From positions 124,001-188,000 of the forward strand of contig NZ_JOKH01000009.1 in assembly GCF_000722635.1 (NCBI RefSeq): DNA of 64,000 nt. The letters are read 5' to 3'. Positions 37,361 to 45,040 of this stretch are shown here, piece by piece (the first letter of the stretch is position 1; each line of letters starts with the position of its first letter). The stretch is from Endozoicomonas numazuensis (lineage in GTDB: Bacteria > Pseudomonadota > Gammaproteobacteria > Pseudomonadales > Endozoicomonadaceae). The translations under genes and the position numbers were made by a program. The notes under the pieces were generated by a model. That model was not told the DNA's origin. It saw only the letters and a list, made by a program, of their open reading frames with translations, and ran no database searches.

Positions 37361-37636
37361 AAGCTCACGGGTTGGTTGTCATAAGCGCGCCATAATAGGG
37401 GCAAGAAAACTCCCTGTCAAAGGGTTTAAGCGCTTTAAACGGCTTAACTTTCAGTCATTTTGCCAGCAACCTTGAAGGCCGCAATAACAATATGTAATTT
37501 CCACCCTGGCGACATACGCTATCGAATCTTATTTCAAACAGAGCTATAAATCAGAACAGATTTCCCTTAGCTCTTGATATCACAGCCAAAAAGCTCTATT
37601 CAAGAAGAACCGATCACCCTTCCAGAACCAGAATTT

Positions 37637-38221
37637 ATGAAAATCATCCTGGCTTCCAGTTCTCCTTATCGAAAGTCGCTATTAAAAAGGATCGACCTTC
37701 CCTTTGAATGTCACTCACCTGATATTGATGAGACTCCTCACTCTGGAGAGTCCGCTCAAGCTTTGACCATGCGCCTCTCCAGGCAAAAAGCCGAAAGACT
37801 CAAACAAGCGTACCCAGAACACCTGATCATTGCTTCGGACCAATCCGCACAGCTCAGTAAAACACTGCTCGGCAAGCCAGGATCAGAACAAAAAGCGATT
37901 GAACAGCTCATGAGTTGCAGCGGTCAATCAGTGACCTTTTATACCGGCCTCTGTCTTTTGAACACTCAAACGAATAACTGCCAGGTAGATACCGTCACTT
38001 ACACCGTACACTTCCGACACTTAAGCCAACAGGAGATTGAAAACTATATAAGGAAGGAAAAGCCGCTGGACTGTGCAGGCAGCTTCAAGTGTGAAGGACT
38101 GGGCATAAGCCTGTTTTCCAAAATGGAAGGCGACGATCCTAACAGCCTGATCGGCTTACCTTTGATAAAGCTCACCAATATGCTGATTAAAGAAGGCATC
38201 AACCCCCTGCTCACGAACTAG
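37637..38221 (+). CDS. Maf/YceF-family nucleotide pyrophosphatase
   Basis: I start at the ATG at 37637 (194 residues, MKIILASSSPYRKSLLKRID), the conserved Maf N-terminus; the frame opens at 37574. HSPDIDETP, AEDL-type HLIIASDQSAQL, GKPGSEQKAIEQLMSCSGQS and DCAGSFKCEGLGISLFSKME are Maf motifs. The family hydrolyses the phosphoanhydride of noncanonical or modified nucleotides (YceF type: 7-methyl-GTP). Position beside yceD/rpmF supports the YceF subfamily. Confidence 0.93.
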   Translation: MKIILASSSPYRKSLLKRIDLPFECHSPDIDETPHSGESAQALTMRLSRQKAERLKQAYPEHLIIASDQSAQLSKTLLGKPGSEQKAIEQLMSCSGQSVTFYTGLCLLNTQTNNCQVDTVTYTVHFRHLSQQEIENYIRKEKPLDCAGSFKCEGLGISLFSKMEGDDPNSLIGLPLIKLTNMLIKEGINPLLTN

Positions 38222-38321
38222 TTAAGATTTTAATCAATCGCTCAAACATTGACTCAGATCAACACCACACCCCTTGCACAACCCTATCCTGAGGAAAACA
38301 AACACTCAGGAAAGCCATAAT

Positions 38322-38438
38322 ATGTACATGGACACAGTCGTAATCGCAGGATTACTGGCCGTCGCAAGCACCATTATCTTTGGTTGTGCAGTGGTCGGCT
38401 TCATCATTAATGACAACCGCAAAAACCAGGGCAAATAA
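38322..38438 (+). CDS. Small single-pass membrane peptide
   Basis: A 38-residue frame with GGAAAG 9 nt upstream of the ATG: MYMDTVVIAGLLAVASTIIF then GCAVVGFIINDNRKNQGK. One hydrophobic helix of about 22 residues is followed by a basic cytoplasmic tail. This is the size class of accessory subunits such as CydX, NapE or transporter small subunits, but no partner gene is adjacent. The bases around its stop can form CCAGGGC-aaataa-GCCCTGG (38426-38446), possibly a terminator although no T-run follows. Confidence 0.5.
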   Translation: MYMDTVVIAGLLAVASTIIFGCAVVGFIINDNRKNQGK

Positions 38439-38461
38439 GCCCTGGCTCTCCTGCGACATTA

Positions 38462-39382
38462 CTATTCGCCCTTCTCGAAAAACGACTGCAACCGACTTAA
38501 CAGAAACCCCCTCATCCACTGATGTGCCTGATTGAACTGCCAGTGCTCTGGCCAGACCAACTCAAATTTGAGAGGCGGAGAGTCGGCTAAGGTAGGCAAT
38601 AGAACATAATCACCAAATAGATCCATAGCCAGATATTCCACATTGGTCACAATGGTAAAGGCATCATTGGAACGAATGGCCTTCAAAGCAGCCTGCAGAC
38701 TTGGCAATTTGAGCCAGGGGTTTCTTAAAAACTCATACTGCTCTCGAAGACCATTTATATAAGGACTGGCAGCAATAACCGCTTGAGTGATCACAAAGGG
38801 ATACTTTTCCATTTCGGTCAGGTCGAGGGTTTCACAACCACTCATCGGATGAGTTTTGTGCATCAGAACATTAAACGACGCTGCTGCCACTACCTCTTTA
38901 CAGAGACTCTCGGTCGTATCAGGTAAGGTAACTATGACACCCAGGTCGAGCTCACCCGATTCCATGGAGGAAATCATATTTTCACAGGGCAGTGACACAG
39001 AACTGGTCACACCCGGAGCAACCTGCTTAAGCTCGATCAACGCCTGAATCAGAAAATTCTCAAGAATGACCGACCCCGTACCAATCCGAAAATGATGCTC
39101 ACTGGTTGCAGGATCAAAATACTGATTTTCAAACAGCGTTTCAGAATCTGCCATTAACTTTGAAACCAATGGTTGAACTTGACGCGCTTTTTCAGATAGA
39201 AAAATATGATTCCCCTCCCTTATCAGGATTGGATCATTTAACGTCTCTCGCAACTGCGACAAAGTCCTGCTCATTGTGGACTGAGTGACATGCATCTGAT
39301 CTGCTGCACGGGTTACACTGCCGGTATCCAGAATAGCCTGCAAAGCCGGCAGCAAACTCATTTTCAGTCGATTACTGGCCAT
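38462..39382 (-). CDS. LysR-family transcriptional regulator
   Basis: The 306-residue regulator has an N-terminal winged helix-turn-helix (GSVTRAADQMHVTQSTMSRTLSQLRETL, about residues 21-48; DPILIREG) and a PBP2-like effector domain. Many LysR proteins control a divergent or neighbouring gene; here the nearest plus-strand gene is the first porin at 39883, 500 nt away. A copy of the AAATGCCCATAGC motif lies about 30 nt upstream of its start. Effector unknown. Confidence 0.92.
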   Translation of the reverse strand: MASNRLKMSLLPALQAILDTGSVTRAADQMHVTQSTMSRTLSQLRETLNDPILIREGNHIFLSEKARQVQPLVSKLMADSETLFENQYFDPATSEHHFRIGTGSVILENFLIQALIELKQVAPGVTSSVSLPCENMISSMESGELDLGVIVTLPDTTESLCKEVVAAASFNVLMHKTHPMSGCETLDLTEMEKYPFVITQAVIAASPYINGLREQYEFLRNPWLKLPSLQAALKAIRSNDAFTIVTNVEYLAMDLFGDYVLLPTLADSPPLKFELVWPEHWQFNQAHQWMRGFLLSRLQSFFEKGE

Positions 39383-39575
39383 GAGTACAACTCTCTCTAT
39401 TAGACATTAGAAATGCCCATAGCTGAAAACGGGTGGCCCAGATTACTCGTTACAAGCTCTGAAACAAACTGTTTTCGCTCTATGAAAGCACTTTGTTTTA
39501 GCCTCTTTTTGATGAAGAGGTGAAGACAAAACCCTTTCACACATTCTGATAACCCGGAGAAACCACAATACTGAC

Positions 39576-39614
39576 AAAAAAAAACCGGCATCAATGACTC
39601 TGAGCCGATGCCGG
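39576..39614 (-). terminator. Intrinsic terminator on the minus strand without an upstream gene
   Basis: CCGGCATC at 39585-39592 pairs with GATGCCGG at 39607-39614, and nine A residues precede it on the plus strand. Reading the minus strand this is an 8-bp GC-rich stem followed by a T run. No minus-strand gene lies between it and the porin start at 39883, so it may end a small RNA or antisense transcript of the porin leader. A 20-codon minus frame (MNHLLRFMCCVCLPASAQSH) also overlaps it. Confidence 0.7.
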
Positions 39615-39735
39615 CAAACACACACAACACATGAATCGGAGTAAGTGATTCATAGCGAAAAGATTACGCAGTTCGCCTCACCTGAGCCAGTGAAAGAAAT
39701 CACTCAGCCCATTGAACTGACCGATAAGCACTTTA

Positions 39736-39760
39736 CCCCCCTCCCCTCCCCCCCCTCCTC
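39736..39760. promoter_or_regulatory. Poly-C/polypyrimidine tract upstream of porin gene
   Basis: Runs of six (39736-39741), four and eight (39748-39755) C residues lie about 125-145 nt before the first porin start. Homopolymer tracts like this change length by slippage and can alter promoter spacing, but the promoter is not located, so the role is inference. Confidence 0.3.
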
Positions 39761-39882
39761 ACCACTTAACACATTCACGATTTCGATCTTGTCATTGGAG
39801 CTTTCAACGTGACCCCCTGGCACCAATTACATAACAATCTCGGCTCAACATTTAACACACAGTCAGTTGGGATATAGAAATC

Positions 39883-40965
39883 GTGTACAAGAAGATTCTG
39901 GCCGTAGCCGTAGCCACAGCAGTGGCAGGTCCAGCAATGGCATTGGACGTTTTTGATGATGGTACTAACAGCCTGAGCATCGGTGGTCGTATTGGAGTCG
40001 TCGCCAAGAGCAAAGATGGCGACAACACATTAAATAACGACAGCGCTCGTATTAACTTCAAGTTTGCTCATAAATTTGAAAGCGGATGGACGGGTGTCGG
40101 TGTCGCTGAATGGGGATTTCGCGCCAAAGACGAATACACTGATATAAAAAATTCAGTCGGTAAAGTCATTGGCTCTGAAAAGAAAGATACTTTCTTTAAC
40201 CGCCTGGGGTACGTTGGCCTGAATCATGATGAGATCGGTGCATTTACAGCAGGTAAAAACTGGAGTGTGACATACGACGTTTCGGGCTGGACCGACATGT
40301 ACGCAATCGGCGGCGGTAATGCCATGGGTATTTACGAAGGCCGTAATGGCGGCGACTTCGATGGTTCTGCCCGAGCCGATGATACCATCCAATATCGCAA
40401 TAGCTTTGGCGGCCTGAACGTTGGCGTTCAATATCAGATGCAGGATCATTCAGTCACCGACGCAAGACGTGACTCTGGTTATGGCCTCTCTGCCAGCTAT
40501 GATCTGGCCATAGGACTCTCTGTGGGTGCAACTTACTCTGAGACCCGATACGAAGAAACAACCCAGTATGCAGGCCAGGACAAATCCAAGTCCACTACCG
40601 CCGGCCTTAAGTTCGAGAACGAAAACCTATACCTGGCCGCCATGTACGGCGAATTCAGAAATAAAACCGAACTGGGTGACAAGCTGAACGCAAAATCCAA
40701 AGGCGTTGAATTATACGGTCGACTGGCCATGGATAATATCCTGCAAGGCTTCTCTCTGCAGGCAGGTTACAACGAGCTAAAAGACGACAGCAAGACAACC
40801 GCCGACCAAACCAAGGCTACCTTCAAGGAAACCATGATGGGTGCCATTTATGAGACCGGCCCAATGCAGTTTGCCGTCGAATACGCTAAAGATGACAGCA
40901 AAAACATGGATGGCAAGAAAGAAGCTGACAACACGCTATCCCTGCAGGCTCGTTACTACTTCTAA
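39883..40965 (+). CDS. Outer-membrane general porin (Gram-negative porin family), copy 1
   Basis: The 360-residue protein starts with GTG (MYKKILAVAVATAVAGPAMA, signal peptide, cleaved before LDVFDDG). It is rich in alternating beta-strand patterns and ends in ARYYF, the C-terminal aromatic signature for outer-membrane insertion. The loop containing SVTYDVSGWTDMYAIGGGNA likely folds into the pore. It forms a trimeric channel for small solutes. It is followed by a clear terminator, so it is monocistronic. The second porin downstream is a close paralogue. Confidence 0.95.
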   Translation: MYKKILAVAVATAVAGPAMALDVFDDGTNSLSIGGRIGVVAKSKDGDNTLNNDSARINFKFAHKFESGWTGVGVAEWGFRAKDEYTDIKNSVGKVIGSEKKDTFFNRLGYVGLNHDEIGAFTAGKNWSVTYDVSGWTDMYAIGGGNAMGIYEGRNGGDFDGSARADDTIQYRNSFGGLNVGVQYQMQDHSVTDARRDSGYGLSASYDLAIGLSVGATYSETRYEETTQYAGQDKSKSTTAGLKFENENLYLAAMYGEFRNKTELGDKLNAKSKGVELYGRLAMDNILQGFSLQAGYNELKDDSKTTADQTKATFKETMMGAIYETGPMQFAVEYAKDDSKNMDGKKEADNTLSLQARYYF

Positions 40966-40980
40966 ACCCACCAAAGCAAT

Positions 40981-41010
40981 AAAAAGACCGGTAATCACGC
41001 CGGTCTTTTT
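40981..41010 (+). terminator. Terminator of the first porin gene
   Basis: AAAAAGACCGG-taatcacg-CCGGTCTTTTT forms a strong stem with a T run, 16 nt after the porin stop. It is symmetrical enough to work on both strands. Confidence 0.92.
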
Positions 41011-41012
41011 AT

Positions 41013-41726
41013 AAATAGAATAAATATTTTCATAGCTCCCCCCACACAATTCCCCAACCTGACTTCCAATACTTTGACATCAAGAAATAAAAAAACAAAA
41101 GCTATGATTAAGGGAAACAAATAGATTTAAAGTTCGAAAAATACCAGAATTGAAATATATAGATTTTGTATAGTTATCTATACAAAAGGTAAAGACAGGG
41201 ATTAAAAATAGAAAATAAAATCAGAGAAAACAACCCATACACAACACTTATGAGTATAATAAATAATCTCAATATCATTAAATAACACACATAGAAAAAG
41301 CCTAACAATTTCTGAAAAAGCCATAAAAACTTAACAACCAAGCGTCCTCAAAAAAGACTTAAACCAACTTCTCACCTCACTATTCACCTCACTATTCACC
41401 TCACTATTTACTGCACAAAAAACCAATCAACCAACACACCAAAAAGCCACACACAGCAAGACTTACAAGCCTTAAAATCAGAAATAACTTTAAGCGAAAC
41501 AATCAATCAATTGTGCAAAAAAAAATGCTTAAAAATTAATAAAGCTACCGACTTAAATAGCACTTTAAAGAACAATAAACAAAAACAGTTAATCATCATA
41601 AAAAACAATCAAAAATCCTTTATTTAAAGAAAACCAAACAAAATCCACTATTGATTTAACCCTTTTAATTAAATAAAAATTCAAACCGCAACACTAAAAC
41701 TATACACATGAGTGAGAGTCTAAATC
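41013..41726. other. AT-rich 714-bp gap between the two porins
   Basis: No gene is visible: all frames are short and the sequence is conspicuously A-rich on the plus strand, with many AAAAA runs. It contains a 12-bp tandem repeat at 41372-41407. It presumably holds the promoter of the second porin and could bind nucleoid proteins such as H-NS-like silencers; that is inference. Confidence 0.6.
41372..41407. repeat. Three perfect 12-bp tandem repeats
   Basis: TCACCTCACTAT occurs three times in a row with no mismatch, then decays (TTACTGC). About 320 nt upstream of the second porin gene, inside the AT-rich gap. Confidence 0.9.
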
Positions 41727-42812
41727 GTGCATAAGAAAATACTGGCCGTAGCAGTAGCCGCTACCGTGGCAGGTCCAGCAATGGCACTTGAGGTATACGA
41801 TGATGGTACTGACAGTTTAAGCATTGGCGGAAAAATTGGCTTTTATGTCCAGAACAAAGACCATGATGAAGAACTGAACAACGACTGCAACCGAATTAAC
41901 TTTGAATATGCTCACAAGTTCGCCAGTGGCTGGACAGGACAGGGGGTGATGGAATGGCGTATTCGTACTGTTGACGAGTACGAATCAGACGGTGAAAAGA
42001 AAGACTTTATTTCCAACCGTTTGGGCTTTGTCGGACTTAGTCACGATGACTACGGCTCTTTCATTGCCGGTAAGAACTGGAGCGTCACTTACGACGTTTC
42101 TGGCTGGACTGACAGTTATGCCATTCTTGGGGGTAACGCAATGGGAGTATACGAAGGCCGAAATGGCGGTGATTACGATGGCACCGCCCGCGCTGATGAC
42201 GCACTCCAGTATCGCAACAGCTTTGGTGGCTTAAACATCGGTTTGCAGTACCAGCTGCAAAGTGACCCGGCAACCCAAAACGATACGAACAACCTTACCG
42301 ACGATAACGTACAGCGTGATCACGGCTACGGCATTGCTTTGAGCTATGAATTACCCATGGGTCTGTCCGTGGGCGCAACCTATAACGAAACGCAGTATGA
42401 AGACATTGCCAAATACGCTGGCCAGGATAAGTCGAAGTCTGCAACCGCCGGTCTGAAGTATGAGAATGAAGGCCTTTATCTGGCAGCCGTGTATGGCGAG
42501 TTTCACAACAAAACAGAACTGGGAGACAAGCTGAACGCCAAATCTAACGGTCTTGAGCTGTATGGCAGACTGGCTCTTAACAACGTATTGCAGGGCTTTT
42601 CAGTAGAAGCCGGATACAACGACCTGAAAGACGACAGCAAGGCAGAAGCAGACCAGACTGAAGCCACCTTTAAGGAAGCCATGGTCGGTGCTATTTACGA
42701 GACCGGACCTATGCAGTTCGCTGTTGAATACGCCAAAAACGACAGCAAGAACGAAATAGGTAAAAAGGACGCAGATAACACTTTATCTCTGCAGGCCCGC
42801 TACTACTTCTGA
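41727..42812 (+). CDS. Outer-membrane general porin (Gram-negative porin family), copy 2
   Basis: The 361-residue GTG-initiated porin (MHKKILAVAVAATVAGPAMA signal, mature LEVYDDG) is a paralogue of the first. The signal peptide, the SVTYDVSGWTDSYAILGGNA loop and the last 100 residues (ending LQARYYF) are nearly the same. Differences cluster in predicted surface loops around residues 25-60, 90-105 and 185-200. Tandem duplication followed by loop divergence is the simple reading, useful for phage or host-immune evasion or solute choice. Confidence 0.95.
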   Translation: MHKKILAVAVAATVAGPAMALEVYDDGTDSLSIGGKIGFYVQNKDHDEELNNDCNRINFEYAHKFASGWTGQGVMEWRIRTVDEYESDGEKKDFISNRLGFVGLSHDDYGSFIAGKNWSVTYDVSGWTDSYAILGGNAMGVYEGRNGGDYDGTARADDALQYRNSFGGLNIGLQYQLQSDPATQNDTNNLTDDNVQRDHGYGIALSYELPMGLSVGATYNETQYEDIAKYAGQDKSKSATAGLKYENEGLYLAAVYGEFHNKTELGDKLNAKSNGLELYGRLALNNVLQGFSVEAGYNDLKDDSKAEADQTEATFKEAMVGAIYETGPMQFAVEYAKNDSKNEIGKKDADNTLSLQARYYF

Positions 42813-42823
42813 TTTCAGCCAGC

Positions 42824-42871
42824 CCAGAAGCAAAAAAGGTCAGCGACTATGCTGACCTTTTTTGCTTCTGG
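42824..42871. terminator. Long terminator after the second porin gene
   Basis: CCAGAAGCAAAAAAGGTCAG and its reverse complement are separated by a short loop, giving a stem of about 20 bp with internal T/A runs. It starts 12 nt after the porin stop and can act on both strands. Confidence 0.92.
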
Positions 42872-42901
42872 AAGAATTATACACTTCGGCTAAGGATTTA
42901 C

Positions 42902-43032
42902 CCCAAAATAACTTCCCGATTTTCACCCGGATTCCGTTCGCCCTGAGCTTGTCGAAGGGTTATGGCATTGGGCTTCGACAAGCTCAGCCCGAACGGATTT
43001 TGAGCAGATTTGAATAAGGAAGTTATTTTGGG
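42902..43032. repeat. REP-like palindromic unit within longer inverted repeats
   Basis: Outer arms CCCAAAATAACTTCC (42902-42916) and GGAAGTTATTTTGGG (43018-43032) are perfect complements. Inside, CCGTTCGCCCTGAGCTTGTC (from 42934) pairs with GACAAGCTCAGCCCGAACGG (ending 42997). The CTGAGCTTGTCGAAGG core is widespread as a REP-type repeat in proteobacteria. Single arms recur at 5170 and 30854. The outer arms make this a 131-bp MITE-like unit. A further perfect 11-bp stem (GCTCCGAATAG) lies at 43070-43102 and may end sppA transcription. Confidence 0.88.
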
Positions 43033-43124
43033 TCCTAAGCCAAGTAAAACAATGAAAAAGCTCAGAGCGGCTCCGAATAGCCTCAAACTACCTATTCGGA
43101 GCGTTAACCATGGCTACTGCATGG

Positions 43125-44111
43125 CTACTGAAGGGACAATGAATTCAACCCAAGCACTTTAACGGCGGTGGAGGCAACGCCCGCACCAAAGTCCCGAGCA
43201 AAACGCTCAAAGGGTGTCAAACGGAGTGAAAAGTCGACAATTTCTTCTTCGCCAATCACTTCACGGGCAACATAGCCTGCACTACCCAGCCCATCCAGCA
43301 AACCCAGCTTTACAGCCTGCTCGCCAGTCCAGACCATTCCGGAAAAGATATCCTTATCATCTACCAGACGATCGCCACGCCCCTGTTTTACGACATTGAT
43401 AAATTGATTATGAATCGTATCCAGAGATTGCTGCCAGCGCTCTGTAGCTGCCGCATCCTGAGGCTGAAAAGGATCATTAAACGCTTTAAACTCACCTGCA
43501 GTGTATGTACGACGACTCACACCGAGTTTTTTCATGGCCTCAACAAATCCAAAGCCTGAAGAAATCACCCCGATTGAACCTACCAGACTGGCCTTATCTG
43601 CGTATATTTTATCCGCCGCAGCCGCCACGTAGTAACCACCTGATGCTCCAATATCCATGACAACCGCATAGAGAGGAATCTCTGGATAAAGATCTTTAAG
43701 GCGCCTGATTTCGTCGTAAATATAACCCGACTGAACAGGGCTGCCACCCGGACTGTTAATACGAAGGATAACGCCTTTTGTTCCCTTATCTTCAAAAGCC
43801 GCACGCAACCCCGTGACAACAGTGTCTGCATTCACATCATCTGTACCAATAACACCATCCAGTTCAACCAGTGCAGTATGAGAAGCACTGGTGGGTGCAT
43901 TCACGGTATCTACCTGCATGGTGTTGTAGATGACGCCAATGGAGACAAATAACCAGGTAAAAGTCAGCAGCTTGAAGAATATCCCCCAGCGACGCGCACG
44001 ACGCTGCTCTTTCAACGCCCCCTGAGCCAGACCTTCAACCAGCGTCCAGGCACGCCCTTCCCTATCATCAGACTGTTCATAGTCATCACTCTCATTCCAT
44101 GAACTTCTCAC
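43125..44111 (-). CDS. sppA: Signal peptide peptidase SppA, short (36K-type) form
   Basis: The 328-residue S49 protease has a cytoplasmic N-terminal tail, one TM segment (about 44-62) and the protease domain. The serine is S157 in MDIGASGGYYVAAAADKIYA and the lysine base is K209 in TAGEFKAFNDPF, 52 residues apart as in B. subtilis SppA. NSPGGSPVQSGYIYDEI is also typical. It degrades cleaved signal peptides in the membrane. It follows the HAD phosphatase gene and rluC in the Pseudomonas-type order. Confidence 0.95.
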   Translation of the reverse strand: MRSSWNESDDYEQSDDREGRAWTLVEGLAQGALKEQRRARRWGIFFKLLTFTWLFVSIGVIYNTMQVDTVNAPTSASHTALVELDGVIGTDDVNADTVVTGLRAAFEDKGTKGVILRINSPGGSPVQSGYIYDEIRRLKDLYPEIPLYAVVMDIGASGGYYVAAAADKIYADKASLVGSIGVISSGFGFVEAMKKLGVSRRTYTAGEFKAFNDPFQPQDAAATERWQQSLDTIHNQFINVVKQGRGDRLVDDKDIFSGMVWTGEQAVKLGLLDGLGSAGYVAREVIGEEEIVDFSLRLTPFERFARDFGAGVASTAVKVLGLNSLSLQ

Positions 44112-44198
44112 TCAACTCACTCCTGTTATTTTCAACAAGCCTTTCTGTCCCCATCGAGCCCGACAAGAGAACAAAATAACGTTTTTCATTTCTGACAG

Positions 44199-44861
44199 TC
44201 AGTGTCTGCCCAACCAATCAATTAACTCATCAAAGGAATCCACAGTGTGTACCGGCTGATACTCTTTCAGATTGCTTTTATTTTGAGCACCATACGTCAC
44301 TCCCACACTGTCTATCCCTGCATTAGCAGCCATAGCCAGGTCAAACCCGGAATCTCCAACCATCAAAGTCTGGTCAGCAGTAACATGAAACTCATCCAGC
44401 AACTGTTCAAGCATCATTGGATGAGGCTTTGAGTGCGCATCATCCGCCGTTCGGCTCGCTTCAAAAAAGGACTGATAGTCATTAGCAGTCATTGAACGAT
44501 TAAGACCCGCTCTTCTTTTACCGGTCGCCACTGCCATTTTAATTCCGGTATTTTTCAAAAACTCCAACCCCTGAGTAACACCGGGATAAGGCCGTGAAGG
44601 CTGCTGTTCAAGCTCAAGATGAAAATCCCGATAGGCCTCACGATAAGCGACCAGACGGTCTTCATCCAGATCAGGGTAAAGCGTTGTAATAGCCTCCCCC
44701 AGACTCAAACCGATGATACCTTTATAAACCTCATCTGCCAGAACTGGCAACCCCAAGCTCTCAGCGGCCTTTGCCAGAGCAGTAACAATATTTGGCACAG
44801 AATCAATCAAGGTTCCATCCCAGTCAAATACAACCAGCGAATACTCTTTTCTTTCCATCAT
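44199..44861 (-). CDS. HAD-superfamily phosphatase (phosphoglycolate phosphatase-like)
   Basis: I start at the ATG at 44861 (220 residues, MMERKEYSLVVFDWDGTLID); the frame also allows TTG at 44867. Motif I DWDGT holds the nucleophilic Asp, motif II is MAVATGKRR, and motif III/IV is KPHPMMLEQLL with TLMVGDSGFDLAMAANAGID. The cap insertion at about 20-90 is helical (subclass IA). The substrate is not fixed by sequence; the family includes phosphoglycolate phosphatase (Gph). It lies downstream of rluC, and seven 18-bp repeats occupy its leader. Confidence 0.88.
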   Translation of the reverse strand: MMERKEYSLVVFDWDGTLIDSVPNIVTALAKAAESLGLPVLADEVYKGIIGLSLGEAITTLYPDLDEDRLVAYREAYRDFHLELEQQPSRPYPGVTQGLEFLKNTGIKMAVATGKRRAGLNRSMTANDYQSFFEASRTADDAHSKPHPMMLEQLLDEFHVTADQTLMVGDSGFDLAMAANAGIDSVGVTYGAQNKSNLKEYQPVHTVDSFDELIDWLGRH

Positions 44862-44886
44862 ACCCAATCAAATCACTACTTCTTAA

Positions 44887-45012
44887 ATGCCCATAGCACG
44901 TAAAATGCCCATAGCACGTAAAATGCCCATAGCGCGTAAAATGCCCATAGCGCGTAAAATGCCCATAGCGCGTAAAATGCCCATAGCGCGTAAAATACCC
45001 ATAGCACGAGAA
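44887..45012. repeat. Seven 18-bp tandem repeats between rluC and the HAD gene
   Basis: Seven consecutive units ATGCCCATAGCRCGTAAA, the last one degenerate, occupy the gap between rluC (stop 45041) and the HAD gene (start 44861). On the plus strand they spell a (MPIARK)n frame and on the minus strand (FTRYGH)n, both probably incidental. The 13-mer AAATGCCCATAGC also occurs singly at 39411 and 50608. Confidence 0.95.
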
Positions 45013-45040
45013 AAAAACCAAGAGCAACTTCACAAAACGC

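Noticed and set aside
39400-39630. 76-codon minus-strand frame between LysR and porin 1
   Set aside because: Runs through the terminator stem and lacks a ribosome site; kept only as context for a possible small RNA.
44887-45012. CRISPR array
   Set aside because: Contiguous 18-bp repeats without spacers and no cas genes; the same holds for the 17-bp repeats at 32397.
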